Shown here: positions 1-10,532 of the stretch, piece after piece | Layout of the letters: each line of letters opens with the position of its first letter | Numbering within the stretch: position 1 is the stretch's first letter | Assembly: GCA_018417955.1 (NCBI GenBank) | Contig: JACTVC010000015.1 | Span: forward strand, 1 to 64,000 | Origin: Laccaria trichodermophora | Taxonomy: Eukaryota > Basidiomycota > Agaricomycetes > Agaricales > Hydnangiaceae | Reading direction: 5' to 3' | Length of the DNA stretch: 64,000 bases | Notes under the pieces: model-generated | Database searches by the model: none | The model's input: only the letters and a program-made list of their open reading frames with translations | Told to the model about the DNA's origin: nothing | Program-made: the position numbers and the translations under genes

Positions 1-2276
1 GTCAGAGCGGTGTCACCACAAGAACGTTTACTCACCAAAAGGGGACTGATGAAGTGTAACTTTTTTGATTTTTTTCCCTTGAATTTTATCTGATCTTGAA
101 TACCACGTTCAGAACAAAGCGCGCGGAGCACCGGAATTGAAAACTTGTGCAAAGATCCTTGAGAGGGATTGCTGGCCATCACTGCACGGGCCTTCCTAAG
201 CTCCTTTTCCGAAGCTTCCCGCTCTTCAGTAACGTCCAAGTCATCAGGCGGTTCCTCCCAGTGTGTTCCTATCACAACTCGGAAGTGGTGTTTGACCAAG
301 CCAAGAAAAAGGTTATGCATTCCGTCGACAATGACCCAGTGAATGGGATTCCAATACGACAATCGCAAAAGTTCGGACCACCGGACACCTGTTTTTTTTA
401 TAAAGTTTCTTCCTCTCCGATTTAGTACGAGCATCCCGCCAAGCTTCTGCGGCTGCTCTGTGCTCCTCCGGTGAAACTTTCTTCCAGTTGGAGTAATCAA
501 GGTTATTGATGTCCGATTTCGATAGATAACACAAAGAGCAAAATCTGTTGGCTGAGTGGCCTGCGCACCCGTTCAGCTTTCGGGATCCTGGGAGATCAGC
601 AATGGCAACCACCACTGCCTCGCGAGAACGACGGCCCTCAGGATGCTCATACGTTTTGCTGTACCATGTCCCGCGGTGATAAGAACGGTTAAGGACATCA
701 ACCAAAGGAGCCAAAAACGGATTCAAGCCATCCAAGCTCGGCTGTTTGGGACCTGGAACGATACCGCCAAGATACATGTTCTCTGGCTTGTAACAAATAC
801 TAGGTGGCAAGCTAATGCATCCCATAGCAAGGGATCCGACTGATGCCGACTTTCCAGCAGCGCGATTATGATATGGATTATATCCATCCCAGCTAATGCT
901 CCAAACTGTGCGAATTTCGTGGTTAGCGTCGACGAAAACATCCCCACTGGCGTCAAGGAACTCGCGAATGACATTGCCTTGGTTGATTCCGCGCAACTCA
1001 TCCACAGCCATACAGTCACGCGTCCACCGAATGGCTTCTTCAATGCCGGGACGGGCGTAAAGCGCTCCAACAAATGCAGTAAAGTCTTGCATCACATAGG
1101 GTCGAATGGGCACTCGAAGACTAACCCCGTCTTTAACTCCCAGCTTCGTCAAACGTGCGCCACACGGCTGGCTCGTGGAGAATCGTTTAAAATTGCATGT
1201 TCCTGGGTAGGTCTTTCTTCCATCTTTCTCGCCAGGGGGATAGATGTTGGAACATGAGGGGCATGTTGCATACGTGGTTGTTTTAGGGTCCAGGTCAAAA
1301 ATCTTTCGCGCTGTCCGGATGTCCTTGGGCAAGTTGTCTAATGGTAACTTCTCACCTAGGCCAGGCTCCATCTGTTCGAGCAGAATGTGAACCATTTTCA
1401 AAAGAAAGGTGCATGACTGGCCGGAAGCATGGGCAAAAAGGTTGATGACAAGCGCCATAAATAATCCAACAACCACTACTGGACTTCCGTTTTTCAGGGG
1501 GTGATCAAAGTGCCGTGCTAGAAATGAGCGTTAGGTATCCTTGCTCGATCGATCGTCATAAACTTGGCTTGCTTACAATTGTCGTAAAAGTCTGGAGAAC
1601 GCCTGATTTCAGCATCAAGCCGTACCCATTCGTTAATGTCCTGGTCTATTTTTTTCACCGTATCTTCCAAACGGGCTCTCATGGCCAAAAGGAGAGCGTT
1701 CGTGCCCTCATTAACGTCCGTCTTCAAATTCTTCAGTCGGGAGTGGGTGTCCCTGAACCAAACAGATTCCTTTTGCAAAAAATCAGTCACCAATTGCCTC
1801 GATGGAAAGCGAGTGTTTGTCGTTGAGGTGAGTAGCTGCCCATCCCCATGCCAGTCTCGCAGAATGTTCGTCACCTCACGATCCCGTTTCTCAATCTCCA
1901 GATCCAGATGATATAAGGAGTAATAAAACTCTTTCCCTGGATCACGGAAGTTTCCCGGAGGAGGGTCTCTAGCAAAAGACGATGGACTCGGAGAGGGAGG
2001 GGTAGCCGATGAAGGGAATGACTTGGCTTGTGTGAACGTAGTCTGGGTGGGTGGCAGGTGGTTGGGCAGCGTCGCCACTACGGAGTCAGAGAGGCTGAGC
2101 TTGAACACCTCGTTGTGCAGATATTCCATAGTTTCGTAGGATTCTGATTTTGTTTCGTGAAGTTTACATTTGGCTTCTTTTCGACTGTGGATATCGAATG
2201 TGGCTTGGGTGACTGATGAGCCGTTGCAGGTGAGGCAGTAGCACAGGCGCAGTCGAGTTTTCTTTTTGCTAGACAT
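1..2276 (-). pseudogene. Tnp2-family CACTA (EnSpm) transposase, frameshifted, runs off left edge
   Basis: The reading frame from 2276 downwards is the transposase of a CACTA-type DNA transposon (Tnp2 family, common in Agaricomycetes). It begins with a short Cys/His stretch (LCYCLTC, then H). A 59-bp intron (1518-1576, GTAAGC donor, CTAAC branch point, CTAG acceptor) joins the first exon (1577-2276) to the second. The second exon shows family landmarks: a CxxC segment (TCPSC), the block reading YKPENMYLGGIVPGPKQP, and EHPEGRR. At 392-399 there is a run of eight T (A on the coding strand). After it the true frame resumes one base off, with the family motif RWSELLRL and then WVIVDGMHNLFLGLVKHHF, so the continuous reading frame ends in about 20 unrelated residues. 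One indel in the homopolymer explains this. It may be real decay or a sequencing error. The 3' part lies outside the window and no CACTA terminal repeat was located. Confidence 0.85.
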
Positions 2277-2521
2277 GACTTGCCGAAGAAGATGTCGCGA
2301 CGTTGACTTATATGTATCCCCCGGTATAACTATGACAACCTTGTATGAAATTGAAACAACAAGTTTCGCGACCTTATGATTCCCTCAATATCGACAAGAC
2401 TACCCAAATCCGGTGATAATTGAGGTGCGCAACGAATACAACAACCATCCATCCATATATCCGGGACAAGGATCCATCAGCCATTATATTATATGCTATG
2501 CACGTTTACAAGAGCTAACAC

Positions 2522-3040
2522 ATGCCGCTCACACTTAGGACAGCGTTTGAAGCAGAATCGAAAATCATTCCCCCTCCTCTTACGCTCAGACGTGTGTGGT
2601 CGGCCGAATCCGAAAGCCACCAGCGTTCAAAAACGATTGCTGAGTCGAAGAAAATTCGAAAGCCAGCAGGCGAGGTTGGGCGACCAAGCCGAGGGGGTTA
2701 TCGGTTGACGGAGGCGTTGGGATTAAGCAACAAGGAATATCAGGAAATCCAAGTATGATATGTGTGGCGTTTTTGGATGCGGCTAACTAAGGGCCCCTAG
2801 AACTTCGTCAAGAAGCAATGCAATACACACCTTCAAGTCAGTCGACCCTTCAACTCACAAGACTCGGAAAAATTGGCACTAATATGCCAAGAGGTATGTA
2901 TATACTTGATTATTGGGTCGGCAGTTATTAACTGTATTCAGGTCTTGACAACGTTTCCCACCTTGGCTCGTTATGAAGATAACTGGGCTACATTGGATTT
3001 CATTCATAGTTATTTACGCAACTGTACACGCAGAAAGTAA
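2522..3040 (+). CDS. Small hypothetical protein (140 aa), three exons; paralog of the gene at 18.9-19.5 kb
   Basis: Exons 2522-2752, 2801-2893 and 2942-3040 join in phase 0 through two 48-bp introns (GTATGA...CCCCTAG and GTATGT...TTCAG, the first with a CTAAC branch point). The product is basic and has a GRPSRGGY stretch followed by a C-terminal module of about 65 residues with the pattern YQEIQNFVK ... FPTLARYEDNWATLDFI. The same module, with introns in the same places and phase, occurs in the gene at 18870-19542. I do not recognise a biochemical function. The family resembles uncharacterised Agaricomycete proteins often found near transposons. The next gene on the right runs on the opposite strand. 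The start is the first ATG in the open frame; an upstream exon cannot be excluded. Confidence 0.6.
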
Positions 3041-3690
3041 TATTCATAGGAAGTAATCTTCATAGGGAGTAGTTCATACCGTTTCGGCAGGAAAAAGAAA
3101 CAAGGATATGTTTGAGAAGAGGATGCTGGTAGAGGAAGGACATGCGAACATTTTGGGTGTCGGTATCAGCGCATGCGCTCATATATGACGATTCGTAGAC
3201 GATTTCGACGGTGCGCAATGGTGAAAGGCATCCAACGTACTCATTTCAATTGGAAACGACGGCGCTCATTGACGAGTGCTTGTCCGTCCCGAAGAAAACA
3301 GTTTTTGGTGAGTTGTAAACTCCAATACTTCGATTGACTCTTTACAATGTGTACAGGACATGACCTATCCGAGAAACGGCACAGGTAGTAATGGGTAAGT
3401 ACGCTTGCAACGTCGCCCAGCCGCTCACCTTTGCCACTCTCCAGATTCAGCGCTACCAATGACATCCACAGTCGTTAATCGCGACCACCCGCGACAATCC
3501 TGCTTCCAAACGAGGGTCTACGGCCGCCCGTTTAATGGACTGTCGCTTGAAGATCGTCCACGTTAACGCCAAACGGAACCTGCAAGATGAAATGTAATGA
3601 TAGCTGGACCCTGGACCCGTAAGAAGTCAATGGTGTTTTTTTTTCGAGGAGCTACTATTTTTATTACAATTTACGTAAGTTTTTGTCATT
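3041..3690. other. Intergenic stretch, no supported gene
   Basis: Splice-like signals on the + strand (a GTGAGT near 3309, GTACAG near 3352-3357, GTAAGT near 3394) suggest remnants of a spliced gene, but no joined frame of useful length or recognisable protein came out. The 74-codon minus-strand frame at 3241-3465 has no family features. Confidence 0.4.
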
Positions 3691-3709
3691 ATTCTAGGTG
3701 GGGTTCAGA

Positions 3710-4164
3710 CTAAGCCATGGGCGATGTCTCGTCCGAGCCTTCATGGGTACCGCAGGCTCCTGGAACTGCCATGTAAGCATCGCAGCGCTAAAGGAAACGT
3801 CAGGCGCTGAATGTTTTGCGAAAGCGTACTTACGAGGCAGACGTTGCTCGCTATGTCGACTTCCTGACAATTGTGTCCAGAGCTTAGTACGCTCGCCTTC
3901 ACCGGTGTCTCGTCGGAGCCTTCGACGGTACCCCAGCCTCCCGAAGCCGCCATGCAAGCATTGCAGAGCTAAAGGAAGAATCAGGCGCTGAATGTTTCGC
4001 GGAAGCGTACTTACCTCCGCGCCAAAAACTTCAACAGCCTCGTCGTCCATCCTCGCTGCGCTTGTGAGGCAGACGCCGCCCGCTATCTCAACTTCCTGAG
4101 AATTACGCCTAGAGCCTACCACGCTCGCCTTCACCGCTGCCCAAAGGTCTTTGATCTTCTGCAA
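3710..4164 (-). CDS. Small protein gene built from duplicated exon-intron-exon units
   Basis: Three exons, 4015-4164 (5' limit uncertain), 3834-3968 and 3710-3787, are separated by two 46-bp introns (3969-4014 and 3788-3833). Both introns begin GTAAGTACGCTT and end CCTTTAG, and are about 85% identical. All joins are phase 0 and end at TAG (3710-3712). The encoded peptide repeats itself: VKASVVGS ... NSQEVEIAGGVCL, then VKASVLSS ... NCQEVDIASNVCL, and likewise CNACMAASGG...EGSDETP, then CDAYMAVPGA...EGSDETS. So the locus grew by tandem duplication of a block of about 190 bp containing one intron and its flanking exon halves. The first ATG in frame is at 4050 (82-aa product). The open frame extends up to a possible acceptor (TTGCAG) at about 4159, so an upstream exon is possible. 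No function is recognised. Confidence 0.5.
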
Positions 4165-4328
4165 TGTCTAACAACGCCTCAGCTCATACGACGATAAAGA
4201 TTGAGGCTGTACCAACCAATCTTAATTTCCCATAGCGCCTGCCTTTATCCATTTTATTTGCTTTTGGGACTTTCGGGTATTGTTGTTGTGCTGTCTCGTG
4301 ATGGTGGTGTAAGAAGATGAGAATGGTC

Positions 4329-4497
4329 CAAACGAGAACACGCAAATGAGAGCACGCAAACGAGAACACGCAAATGGGAACACACAAAACGAGAACACGC
4401 GAACGAGAACACGCAAACGAGAACACGCAAACGAGAACACGCAAACGATAACACGCAAACGAGAACACGCAAACGAGAACACGCAAACGATAACGGA
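4329..4497. repeat. 14-bp minisatellite, about 12 units
   Basis: Head-to-tail copies of ACGAGAACACGCAA with a few substitutions (ACGATAAC, ATGGGAAC, ATGAGAGC). As the unit is not a multiple of three, all six frames stay open across it, giving false overlapping reading frames. It begins about 10 bp beyond the stop of the minus-strand gene at 4507-5429. Confidence 0.9.
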
Positions 4498-4506
4498 AGA
4501 TCATCA

Positions 4507-5429
4507 TCAAGATATCCATCCTCGACGGCGAGATCTCTCTGGACGTCGTATCCCCAACAGCATCTGGTCCACATCTGATCCTTCCCCACCAGAACCTGGT
4601 GGAACGTCGCCGTGTAGGCTGGAAATCGACATTCCGGAGTTCGCTGAAGCAGAACGGCGATGAGAAGGTTTTACCTCTGTGAGGAGACGATCTTCATCAT
4701 CGTTAGATGCCGCCTTCGTATTCCAATCATTCCGGAGGCCCTCGTTCACCTTTTTCGGCTTTTTTTGAGCCGTTTCGGAAATGGCTCTGAGGTGAGTAAG
4801 TGAGCAATAGTCGACAACGATTGTTAACGTTTGACTTACACTCCAGGACCTTCAGCGGCCTTCCGCTTATTACCATCCATGGAAGGCGTTGCCGGCGTAC
4901 GAGCGGCCTCGATTCTCTTCCTCAATTCACCTTTTGATTCCTTCTTGCCAGTGGGTCTTGGTGCGTTGTCCTCATCCGACTCGTTGAGGACTTCATCCTC
5001 ACTTCCACCCTCTTGGTCCTCGTCTTCAGGAACATATATGTCGTCGTCTGGGAGGGTTGTCTATGGCAGCTGTGTCAAATCAACTCGGGATCAGACTGGG
5101 CGACATATCATCTGGCACTGCTTGAGTTGGTCTCTGAGACCGGGCAGTCTTTTTTTGTGTGTTGGGGGTGGATGGTTAGCTTGGAGAAGCCTGAGCTTGT
5201 CGTCCTTATCCATGACATCTTCAAGGTGAGCGGCATTCTTGATCGCATCTTCCTTCTTCTGGGCCTTACTGTTCTTCTCCTGAAGTTTTTGCTCCTTCTC
5301 AGCAGCCACCTGCTCACTGGTGCGACGGGGCTTCTTGTCTTTTTCAGTTACTCCAGGATGGGGGTCACGGTTCGCTCGGAGAGTAACCTGAAGAGTGCGA
5401 GGAAGAGGTAGCGCGGATTTTGGGGGCAT
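4507..5429 (-). pseudogene. Charged, coiled-coil-prone Agaricomycete protein (DUF6532-associated type), probably truncated at the minisatellite
   Basis: From the ATG at 5429 the frame encodes a basic N-terminus, then a Lys/Glu-rich stretch (RRTSEQVAAEKEQKLQEKN) of likely coiled coil. A short intron (about 5055-5091) leads to an acidic segment (LPDDDIYVPEDEDQEGG ... ESDEDN) and a GTAAGT donor at about 4839, whose acceptor (CTCAG) at about 4791 joins AISETAQKKPKKVNEGLRNDW. The frame ends at TGA by 4507, directly before the minisatellite. This low-complexity architecture is what I expect upstream of the globular DUF6532 domain in Agaricomycete proteins linked to mobile elements. No such domain follows, so I infer 3' truncation. 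Function unknown. Its start almost abuts the Plavaka fragment on the other strand. Confidence 0.45.
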
Positions 5430-6250
5430 GGTTCGAAGTCAAAGGGCGACGGTTGCCATTCGCAAAAAAGGAGATACGCACTCATGGTGCCATGTTTGTA
5501 CCAGCTATCCTCGGTAGCGACAAAACAACGGTGTCTGTTGCAACGGGCCAGAACGAATTCTATCCGTTATACACGTCGATCGGAAATGTTCATAACTCTG
5601 TGCGACGCGCTCACCGCGGCGCCGTTTCCCTTCTAGCTTTCCTCTCCATCCCGAAAAGTGAGTCGTCTACATTGTATTTTCCCGTCTGGTCACTGACGAC
5701 CAAATTTAAAGCTTCCAAGGATTATACGGATGATGTGAACTTCCGCAAATTCCGCCGGCAGCTGTTTCATACGTCACTTGACCATGTCCTCGCATCGTTA
5801 CGCCCTCACATGACCACTCCTCGCGTTACGCGCTGCGGAGATGCCCATTACCGACGTGTGGTCTATGGCCTTGGACCCTATATTGCCGACTACCCAGAAC
5901 AAGCTCTGCTTGCATGCGTTGTTCAGGACTGGTGTGCAAAGTAAGTGAAATAGTTTTGGACGTAATCTCCTGCTGACAGATTAATTTAGGTGTACAGCAC
6001 CTTCCGACAATTTGGACGGTCCGATTGGGGGTCGCCGTTCCCAGGTTCTCACTGATACCTTACTAGAAGGCTGCACGCTGAAAGAGTTATGGGATGACTA
6101 TGGTATTGTTGGCGACGTTATCGTACGTCATCCTTATCTTGCTTGCACAATCTTCTCAATAATGATTTTAGCCATTTACGGACTCCTTTCCTCGTGCAGA
6201 TATCCACGAGTTGATAGGGACCATTCTTCCCTTTCTCCTCCCTGATGGTG
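5420..6250 (+). pseudogene. Plavaka-type transposase fragment, truncated at both ends
   Basis: Recognisable Plavaka transposase sequence starts near 5483 with HGAMFVPAILGSDKTTVSVA and continues through GQNEFYPLYTSIGNVHNSVR, LLAFLSIPKS, FRKFRRQLFHTSL and YGLGPYIADYPEQALLACVV. A GTAAGT intron (about 5942-5990) joins it to a Cys-containing exon (CTAPSDNLDG ... LKELWDDYGIVGDVI). A second intron (about 6121-6171) leads to PFTDSFPRADIHELI. The family continues at this point with a long C-terminal half, but here the frame turns into unrelated Pro-rich sequence near 6230. The N-terminal zinc-finger region is also missing. This is a fragment of a dead element, in opposite orientation to the neighbouring minus-strand gene. 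No terminal repeats were found. Confidence 0.8.
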
Positions 6251-6325
6251 ATCTACCCCCCCACGCTCCCCATCCACAACTTCCACCTCTGCCAGTTCCC
6301 TATGACGATGAAGGGGAGGAAGCTA

Positions 6326-6440
6326 GTCGAATCAGCGTCTCAATCTCCTTCTTGATGAACTCTTCGTACTGCTGTTCTGTAAGCTTGCCTTTGCCGAGCT
6401 TAGCACGAGCTTGACGAATCTCTTTAGTTTGAATGACACT
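6326..6440 (-). pseudogene. Relic resembling the linker/second domain of cobalamin-independent methionine synthase
   Basis: On the minus strand a stretch of about 35 codons reads QTKEIRQARAKLGKGKLTEQ and continues EEFIKKEIETLIR. In MetE/Met6 enzymes the second catalytic domain begins with SFPQTKEIR followed by a helix of this character. Here it stops abruptly before the expected GLDVLVHGE and runs into Ser-rich sequence and a stop. No other part of the enzyme is visible nearby. It lies about 75 bp beyond the Plavaka breakpoint, in the opposite direction, so it may have been captured or shuffled by transposition. The identification rests on one short motif. Confidence 0.45.
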
Positions 6441-7085
6441 TTGACACCTAGCTTTGCTACGCACGTGGAACCGTCATCCCTTGTCACTTGACCATCACCA
6501 GCGGGGACATCTACGCGCTCGACCTCCTCGCAGTACCCAAATCTGCCCCTCTTGTCCGGCTAATGAGGCACTTGTACCGCGTCACCTGTATTGATAACTT
6601 TATTTGCTTTCGCGGTTGGTTATAGCTATTTTGGTATGTATGTAACCGCAACGCCGCAGAGGAGAAGTCGCAAGTGGATGTATTGAACAAAAAACGCAGA
6701 GCGGAATTTATATTTAGTACACAATATCACCGAACGAGGTGTCGCTCTTTCTCTGAGACGACCCTACTTCTTCTGCGAAGCTTCGCAGAAGAAGCTTGGG
6801 CGAAGAATTCGAGCAATAAGTACAATCATGTAAACATGGGTAATTATCATGACGATCAGACGTTTTAAGTCCCCTCTCAGCCCTTTGGAGGCGGACCACG
6901 TGAAGACATCGATCACGCCTACATGATCAGTCGAAACCTTGATGTTCATATGGTTTCCTTCATGGAAGGAATGCGCCTAGGAACATAAATTAAACACGAG
7001 ATTTTGGAGATGGTAAAATTACGCACTACTTCAAGCTTCATCGCTGTGCGTTGGAAGTTAGTAAGTTGATAACAAAGTCAAATGA
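6441..7085. other. Intergenic stretch with an unassigned open segment and a palindrome
   Basis: A + strand segment at about 6490-6610 reads CHLTITSGDIYALDLLAVPK and continues for about 20 codons. It looks like an exon remnant, but I cannot assign a family or flanking exons. The rest holds no gene I can support, only the perfect palindrome at 6767-6794. Confidence 0.4.
6767..6794. repeat. Perfect 28-bp palindrome
   Basis: CTTCTTCTGCGAAG is followed directly by its exact reverse complement CTTCGCAGAAGAAG, with AAGCTT at the centre and no loop. Confidence 0.9.
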
Positions 7086-7791
7086 TTACTGTAATTTACG
7101 TTTCTTGGGTAGCCCTCCTTGGAAGGCACATTCTCCATGAGAACCGACGAGAAGACCTGCTTCCATCAAATAAGTAACTGGGCCATGTTTCTCCGAGGTG
7201 TTACTGACCTGTCGCATCAACACGCCAATTCTGGGGACGGCCACTTCCAACGGCCAATGCAGATAAGGTAGTGGGATTGAAAGCGAGAAATTCCACAGGC
7301 CCGTCATCAACGTGAACGGACGAAGAGGGATAGAAAATCCCCTGAAGGTAGGGTCAGAAAACCATGTGAATTGAGGTGTACAGTGACGAACATTATTTCC
7401 TCGCACATGAACGTGGATCATGCCATCGTGACAACCAAAGGCGAGGGTCTTCGTAGGACTCTGGGTTGAAGACATCCAGGTGGCGGCCATAACATATCCA
7501 TTAGAGGAAAAAATCGTTTGGTGAGTATCGGATTCCAGATCCCATACCACCAGTAAGCCGTCCTCGCCTGAGGAAAATGTCATTGTTATGCCATATGAAA
7601 AATTCAAGTGGAAATCACCTCCGCTGAGTAAGTGAGCGCCGTCAGAGCTCAGGCAGAGTGTCCTGATCTTGCGGGTGTGTCGAATTAGAGCCTTGTGCTG
7701 GTAAACCTTCAAAATTTTGAATGAGATCATGAGGCAAAGGAAGTGATTCTACAGTGCGTACCGAGGGGTTCTGATGTCTTCCAGGTTTCAT
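7086..7791 (-). pseudogene. WD40-repeat protein, truncated paralog (copy A)
   Basis: A short first exon (ATG at 7791, MKPGRHQNPS) joins through an intron (GTACGC...) to VYQHKALIRHTRKIRTLCLS ... LLSGG. After a 50-bp intron the frame continues as GEDGLLVVWDLES, a clear WD40 repeat, and later VHVDDGPVEFLAFNPTTLSA, the start of another repeat. This layout (tiny ATG exon, H-x4-L-x-RHT, LLSGG, intron, DDGLLVVWDL) matches copies B (11456) and C (13158). A plausible last exon ends at TAA at 7086 after a Lys-rich tail. Only about one and a half repeats of the seven-bladed propeller are left, and one middle splice join does not keep phase. I regard it as a decayed paralog, though expression of a short form is possible. 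Confidence 0.6.
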
Positions 7792-8324
7792 CGACATGAG
7801 GTAGAGGAGATGGTTAGTTGGGGGTGGTCAGTTTTCTTTCGTGTTGCGCTCCGAAGGCAAAGGCGCGATCTTTAACTGCCTCAATGACAAGGGGGGTTGC
7901 TAGCATATATAATTAACGAGTGCTACAATCTGTCGGCGACAACAATTAGTAACACCAGCATAATGAAAGTGAAAGTTGGCCGTTGCAGGTTTCTGACACT
8001 TCGCGACGCCGACAAAAAGTGCCCCATACGACCAGGGATTTTTTAGAGTTCTTCCATCTGAAACGTTTCCCTGCACGGATCCTAAATCGCGAGTGATAAT
8101 CAAGTACTCCACAATCCAGGGCTCACCTCTCCATAGCTCTCCATACTAGGAACACATTTCAATTTCAGAGAACAGAAACAATAGCTCCTAGGTACGATAC
8201 TTACATTCTCCCTTGGCAGCTCCTCCTTTCTTAATTTGTCTTACATCCGGACATTATATACAATCACTATGTAACGAAGGGAAGGAGACAACAAAACGCG
8301 CCTTCCTTCACTTAGTTTCCCGGA

Positions 8325-8376
8325 CTTTAGGGGAGGTTGACGCATGTCACGTGAAGCTTGCACGCCTCCCCTAAAG
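8325..8376. repeat. 52-bp palindromic element centred on TCACGTGA (copy 1)
   Basis: Perfect 12-bp arms CTTTAGGGGAGG / CCTCCCCTAAAG surround two 10-bp spacers and a central TCACGTGA whose midpoint (8350.5) is exactly the midpoint of the arms. A related element sits at 17674-17726. It could be a tiny MITE or a paired protein-binding site; CACGTG is the core recognised by bHLH factors. Confidence 0.7.
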
Positions 8377-8481
8377 CTTTGAAGAATGACTTGGAAACAA
8401 TAGCGCTCGATGTGCCTTTTCCGAAACCACGCACACATAGATAGATTCCTTTTGTAAAGTAGAATACGTATCGTAACCGAA

Positions 8482-8691
8482 TTAGATGGCGTTTTGCGAC
8501 CAGGACCGAATGGGCTTACCATCGCGCCCCAATATCGCAGAACAAAAGGTGTCGAGATGACTGAGATGCATGTCGACGTCTGGGTACCGGTCTCTCAATG
8601 CTTCGACATAAATACTGTGAGTCCGCAATCCAAAATCAAGAACCTGTTTAGCACCCACTGACTTACGATATTCAGTCCCCTCCGTTCTCAA
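8482..8691 (-). pseudogene. Unassigned exon-like remnant
   Basis: The frame VLDFGLRTHSIYVEALRDRY continues PDVDMHLSHLDTFCSAILGRDG and reaches a GTAAGC donor. It looks like a conserved exon, but no neighbouring exon could be joined on either side and its 5' end abuts the F-box gene start (8694). I do not recognise the family. Confidence 0.3.
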
Positions 8692-8693
8692 CC

Positions 8694-10532
8694 ATGTTTC
8701 ACTACGCCATCCAAAGCACCTTCAACCTTTCAGCTCATACGTCATCTTTACCAACTGGTTTGGTTCAGGGGGTAAGCGAGTTCTACGCTTTTGTTACTCG
8801 GATTTAACTCATTGTCAAATTCACAGATATCAGATTCCATTGGGACTCTGTTCAAACCAGTCAATCAAGTAAGAAAACGACTTCGCGACGAAGTGAATGA
8901 CGCATGGGGGTTGCCCAAGCGACAAAAAGTCGTGAGTAATTGTGCTTGAATCCCATCGACTTCCCCGTTGATTTCTTCAATTATTTCAGGACGTATTTTC
9001 CAGATTCTGCACGCCAGAGACGAAAGAAATGTCCCAACACACCATGGTCTTGATGGACTTCCCCGACGAAATCATTCTCCTCGTCTTGCGAAACGTGACA
9101 CTGCGGGAAGCCTTGCCGCTACTGCAGTGCAACTGGCGATTACGCTCAGTCGTTTCGCAATTTTATTTGAAGCATCATGGCTTCGTCATCCGGGATGACG
9201 ACGTCGACGACATCACTCTCCAAGGCGACGTACCTGCAGCAGCCCTCTGCATGTTACCTGCTTATCCGTTCGTCAACCGAATCACCCTCTGCTGCGACCT
9301 CTACTACCTTGTCGAGTATAAGAATCTCCTCCTGTACATTTTACGCCAGCTCAAGGCTCTCATCTTCTTCAACATCTACTTTAATCCCTTGGACCTTGCT
9401 CTGCTACGTGATCGACGTACCCCAAACGCCATTTATTCCGCGATTACAGCGCTACCCGGTGGCATATTCTCTTTCAAGATCGAAAGAGCCCTTGATTCAC
9501 CACCCGTCAAGGCATTATCTCAACCGCCACATCCACAGAGCCATATCCACCATCGCGGGTTGAGCTATTCCATCTCCCGAATCCGCGATCTGGGCTTATC
9601 CATGGAATTTCCTGTTACTAAATCACTCTCCAAAATGTATGAGAGGCTACTTCAAGGGAAAGCTGTAACCAGCCTCGTCCTCTCGGATCAGTCGACTTGT
9701 TCTGCTTTCAACAAGTTCATGAGATCATTAGATCTCCCCCTTCTCACTCACGTGCATTTTCTGATCACTTCCCGGTGCGGTATTCATCTCCCTCGGAAAT
9801 TCTTTGTGCGACATCCGCTACTCCAGTCGGCATCTCTCTGTACCTACGGGTTAAAGTCCCAAATGCCGGACTCTCCGTCGAAATCGCTATTCCTTTCACA
9901 CCTTGAACGAATTTCGCTCACCTCTAATCATCACTCGTGGGTGCACGATAATCCTCCTGCACTGCAACGCTTGCAGATCCGACTGCCTTTATCATTGTAC
10001 AATCCACGTGGTCGTACATTCTGTTCCACTATGCGGACATTGGCAAACCCCCTCAAATCAGTGTCGGCGCAGGCTTTTGTGGGATTGACCATTGAGTTGT
10101 ATTTTCCATACAGTCTCAGGGAACATATCCTCCACTGCTGCGAGACAGGAAATGTTTGTGAGTGTGCTCCTTCACCGCAACCAATCGTTCCGCAGGCGAA
10201 GAGCCTCGACATTAACCTCCGCTCCTTTCATCCCTTGATGTTGGTAAGCGACTCATAATCGATTTCACTCAAAGCCACTTAGTTTTTCATTTTAGCGCTT
10301 TCTTTCTACTTGGATCAAGATCTTTCCGAATCTTGAGGGTGTTACCATCAAAGCAACGGACTCGCAACCTAATTTGTCGTGGAGCCCGATGATCCACGCA
10401 TACTTAATGGATTCATCTGCTATGCTGCCCCGTCTCAACATGTTCAAATTCTCAACTGGGGGGGGTAATTACTCGGTTTGGGCCCCATATAACAGACTTA
10501 CACATGAAAGCAAGACATGGGTTGAACTATAA
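8694..10532 (+). CDS. F-box protein with leucine-rich C-terminal region (557 aa)
   Basis: Four exons, 8694-8771, 8827-8931, 8990-10243 and 10296-10532, join with canonical GT-AG introns and keep frame. After a 60-residue N-terminal extension comes a typical F-box (MDFPDEIILLVLRNVTLREA, ending NWRLRSVV). The rest, about 450 residues, has irregular Leu-rich spacing (for example ITLCCDLYYLVEYKNLLLYI) as in Agaricomycete F-box proteins. The function expected from the family is substrate recruitment to an SCF (Skp1-Cullin-F-box) ubiquitin ligase; the target is unknown. The last exon continues the fold (TWIKIFPNLEGVTIKA) and ends at TAA 10530-10532. The first ATG follows a CTCAACC context. The F-box start at FPDEI is unambiguous; the 5' exons are inferred from splice sites. 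Confidence 0.8.

Noticed and set aside
147..425. Plus-strand open frame at the left edge
   Set aside because: It lies antisense to the Tnp2 transposase, whose motifs are unmistakable.
4329..4497. CRISPR-like regular repeat
   Set aside because: Units are 14 bp with no spacers, in a eukaryotic genome; it is a simple minisatellite.
4184..4663. Four overlapping Arg/Ser/Val-rich open frames over the minisatellite
   Set aside because: A repeat unit of 14 bp keeps all frames open without being coding.
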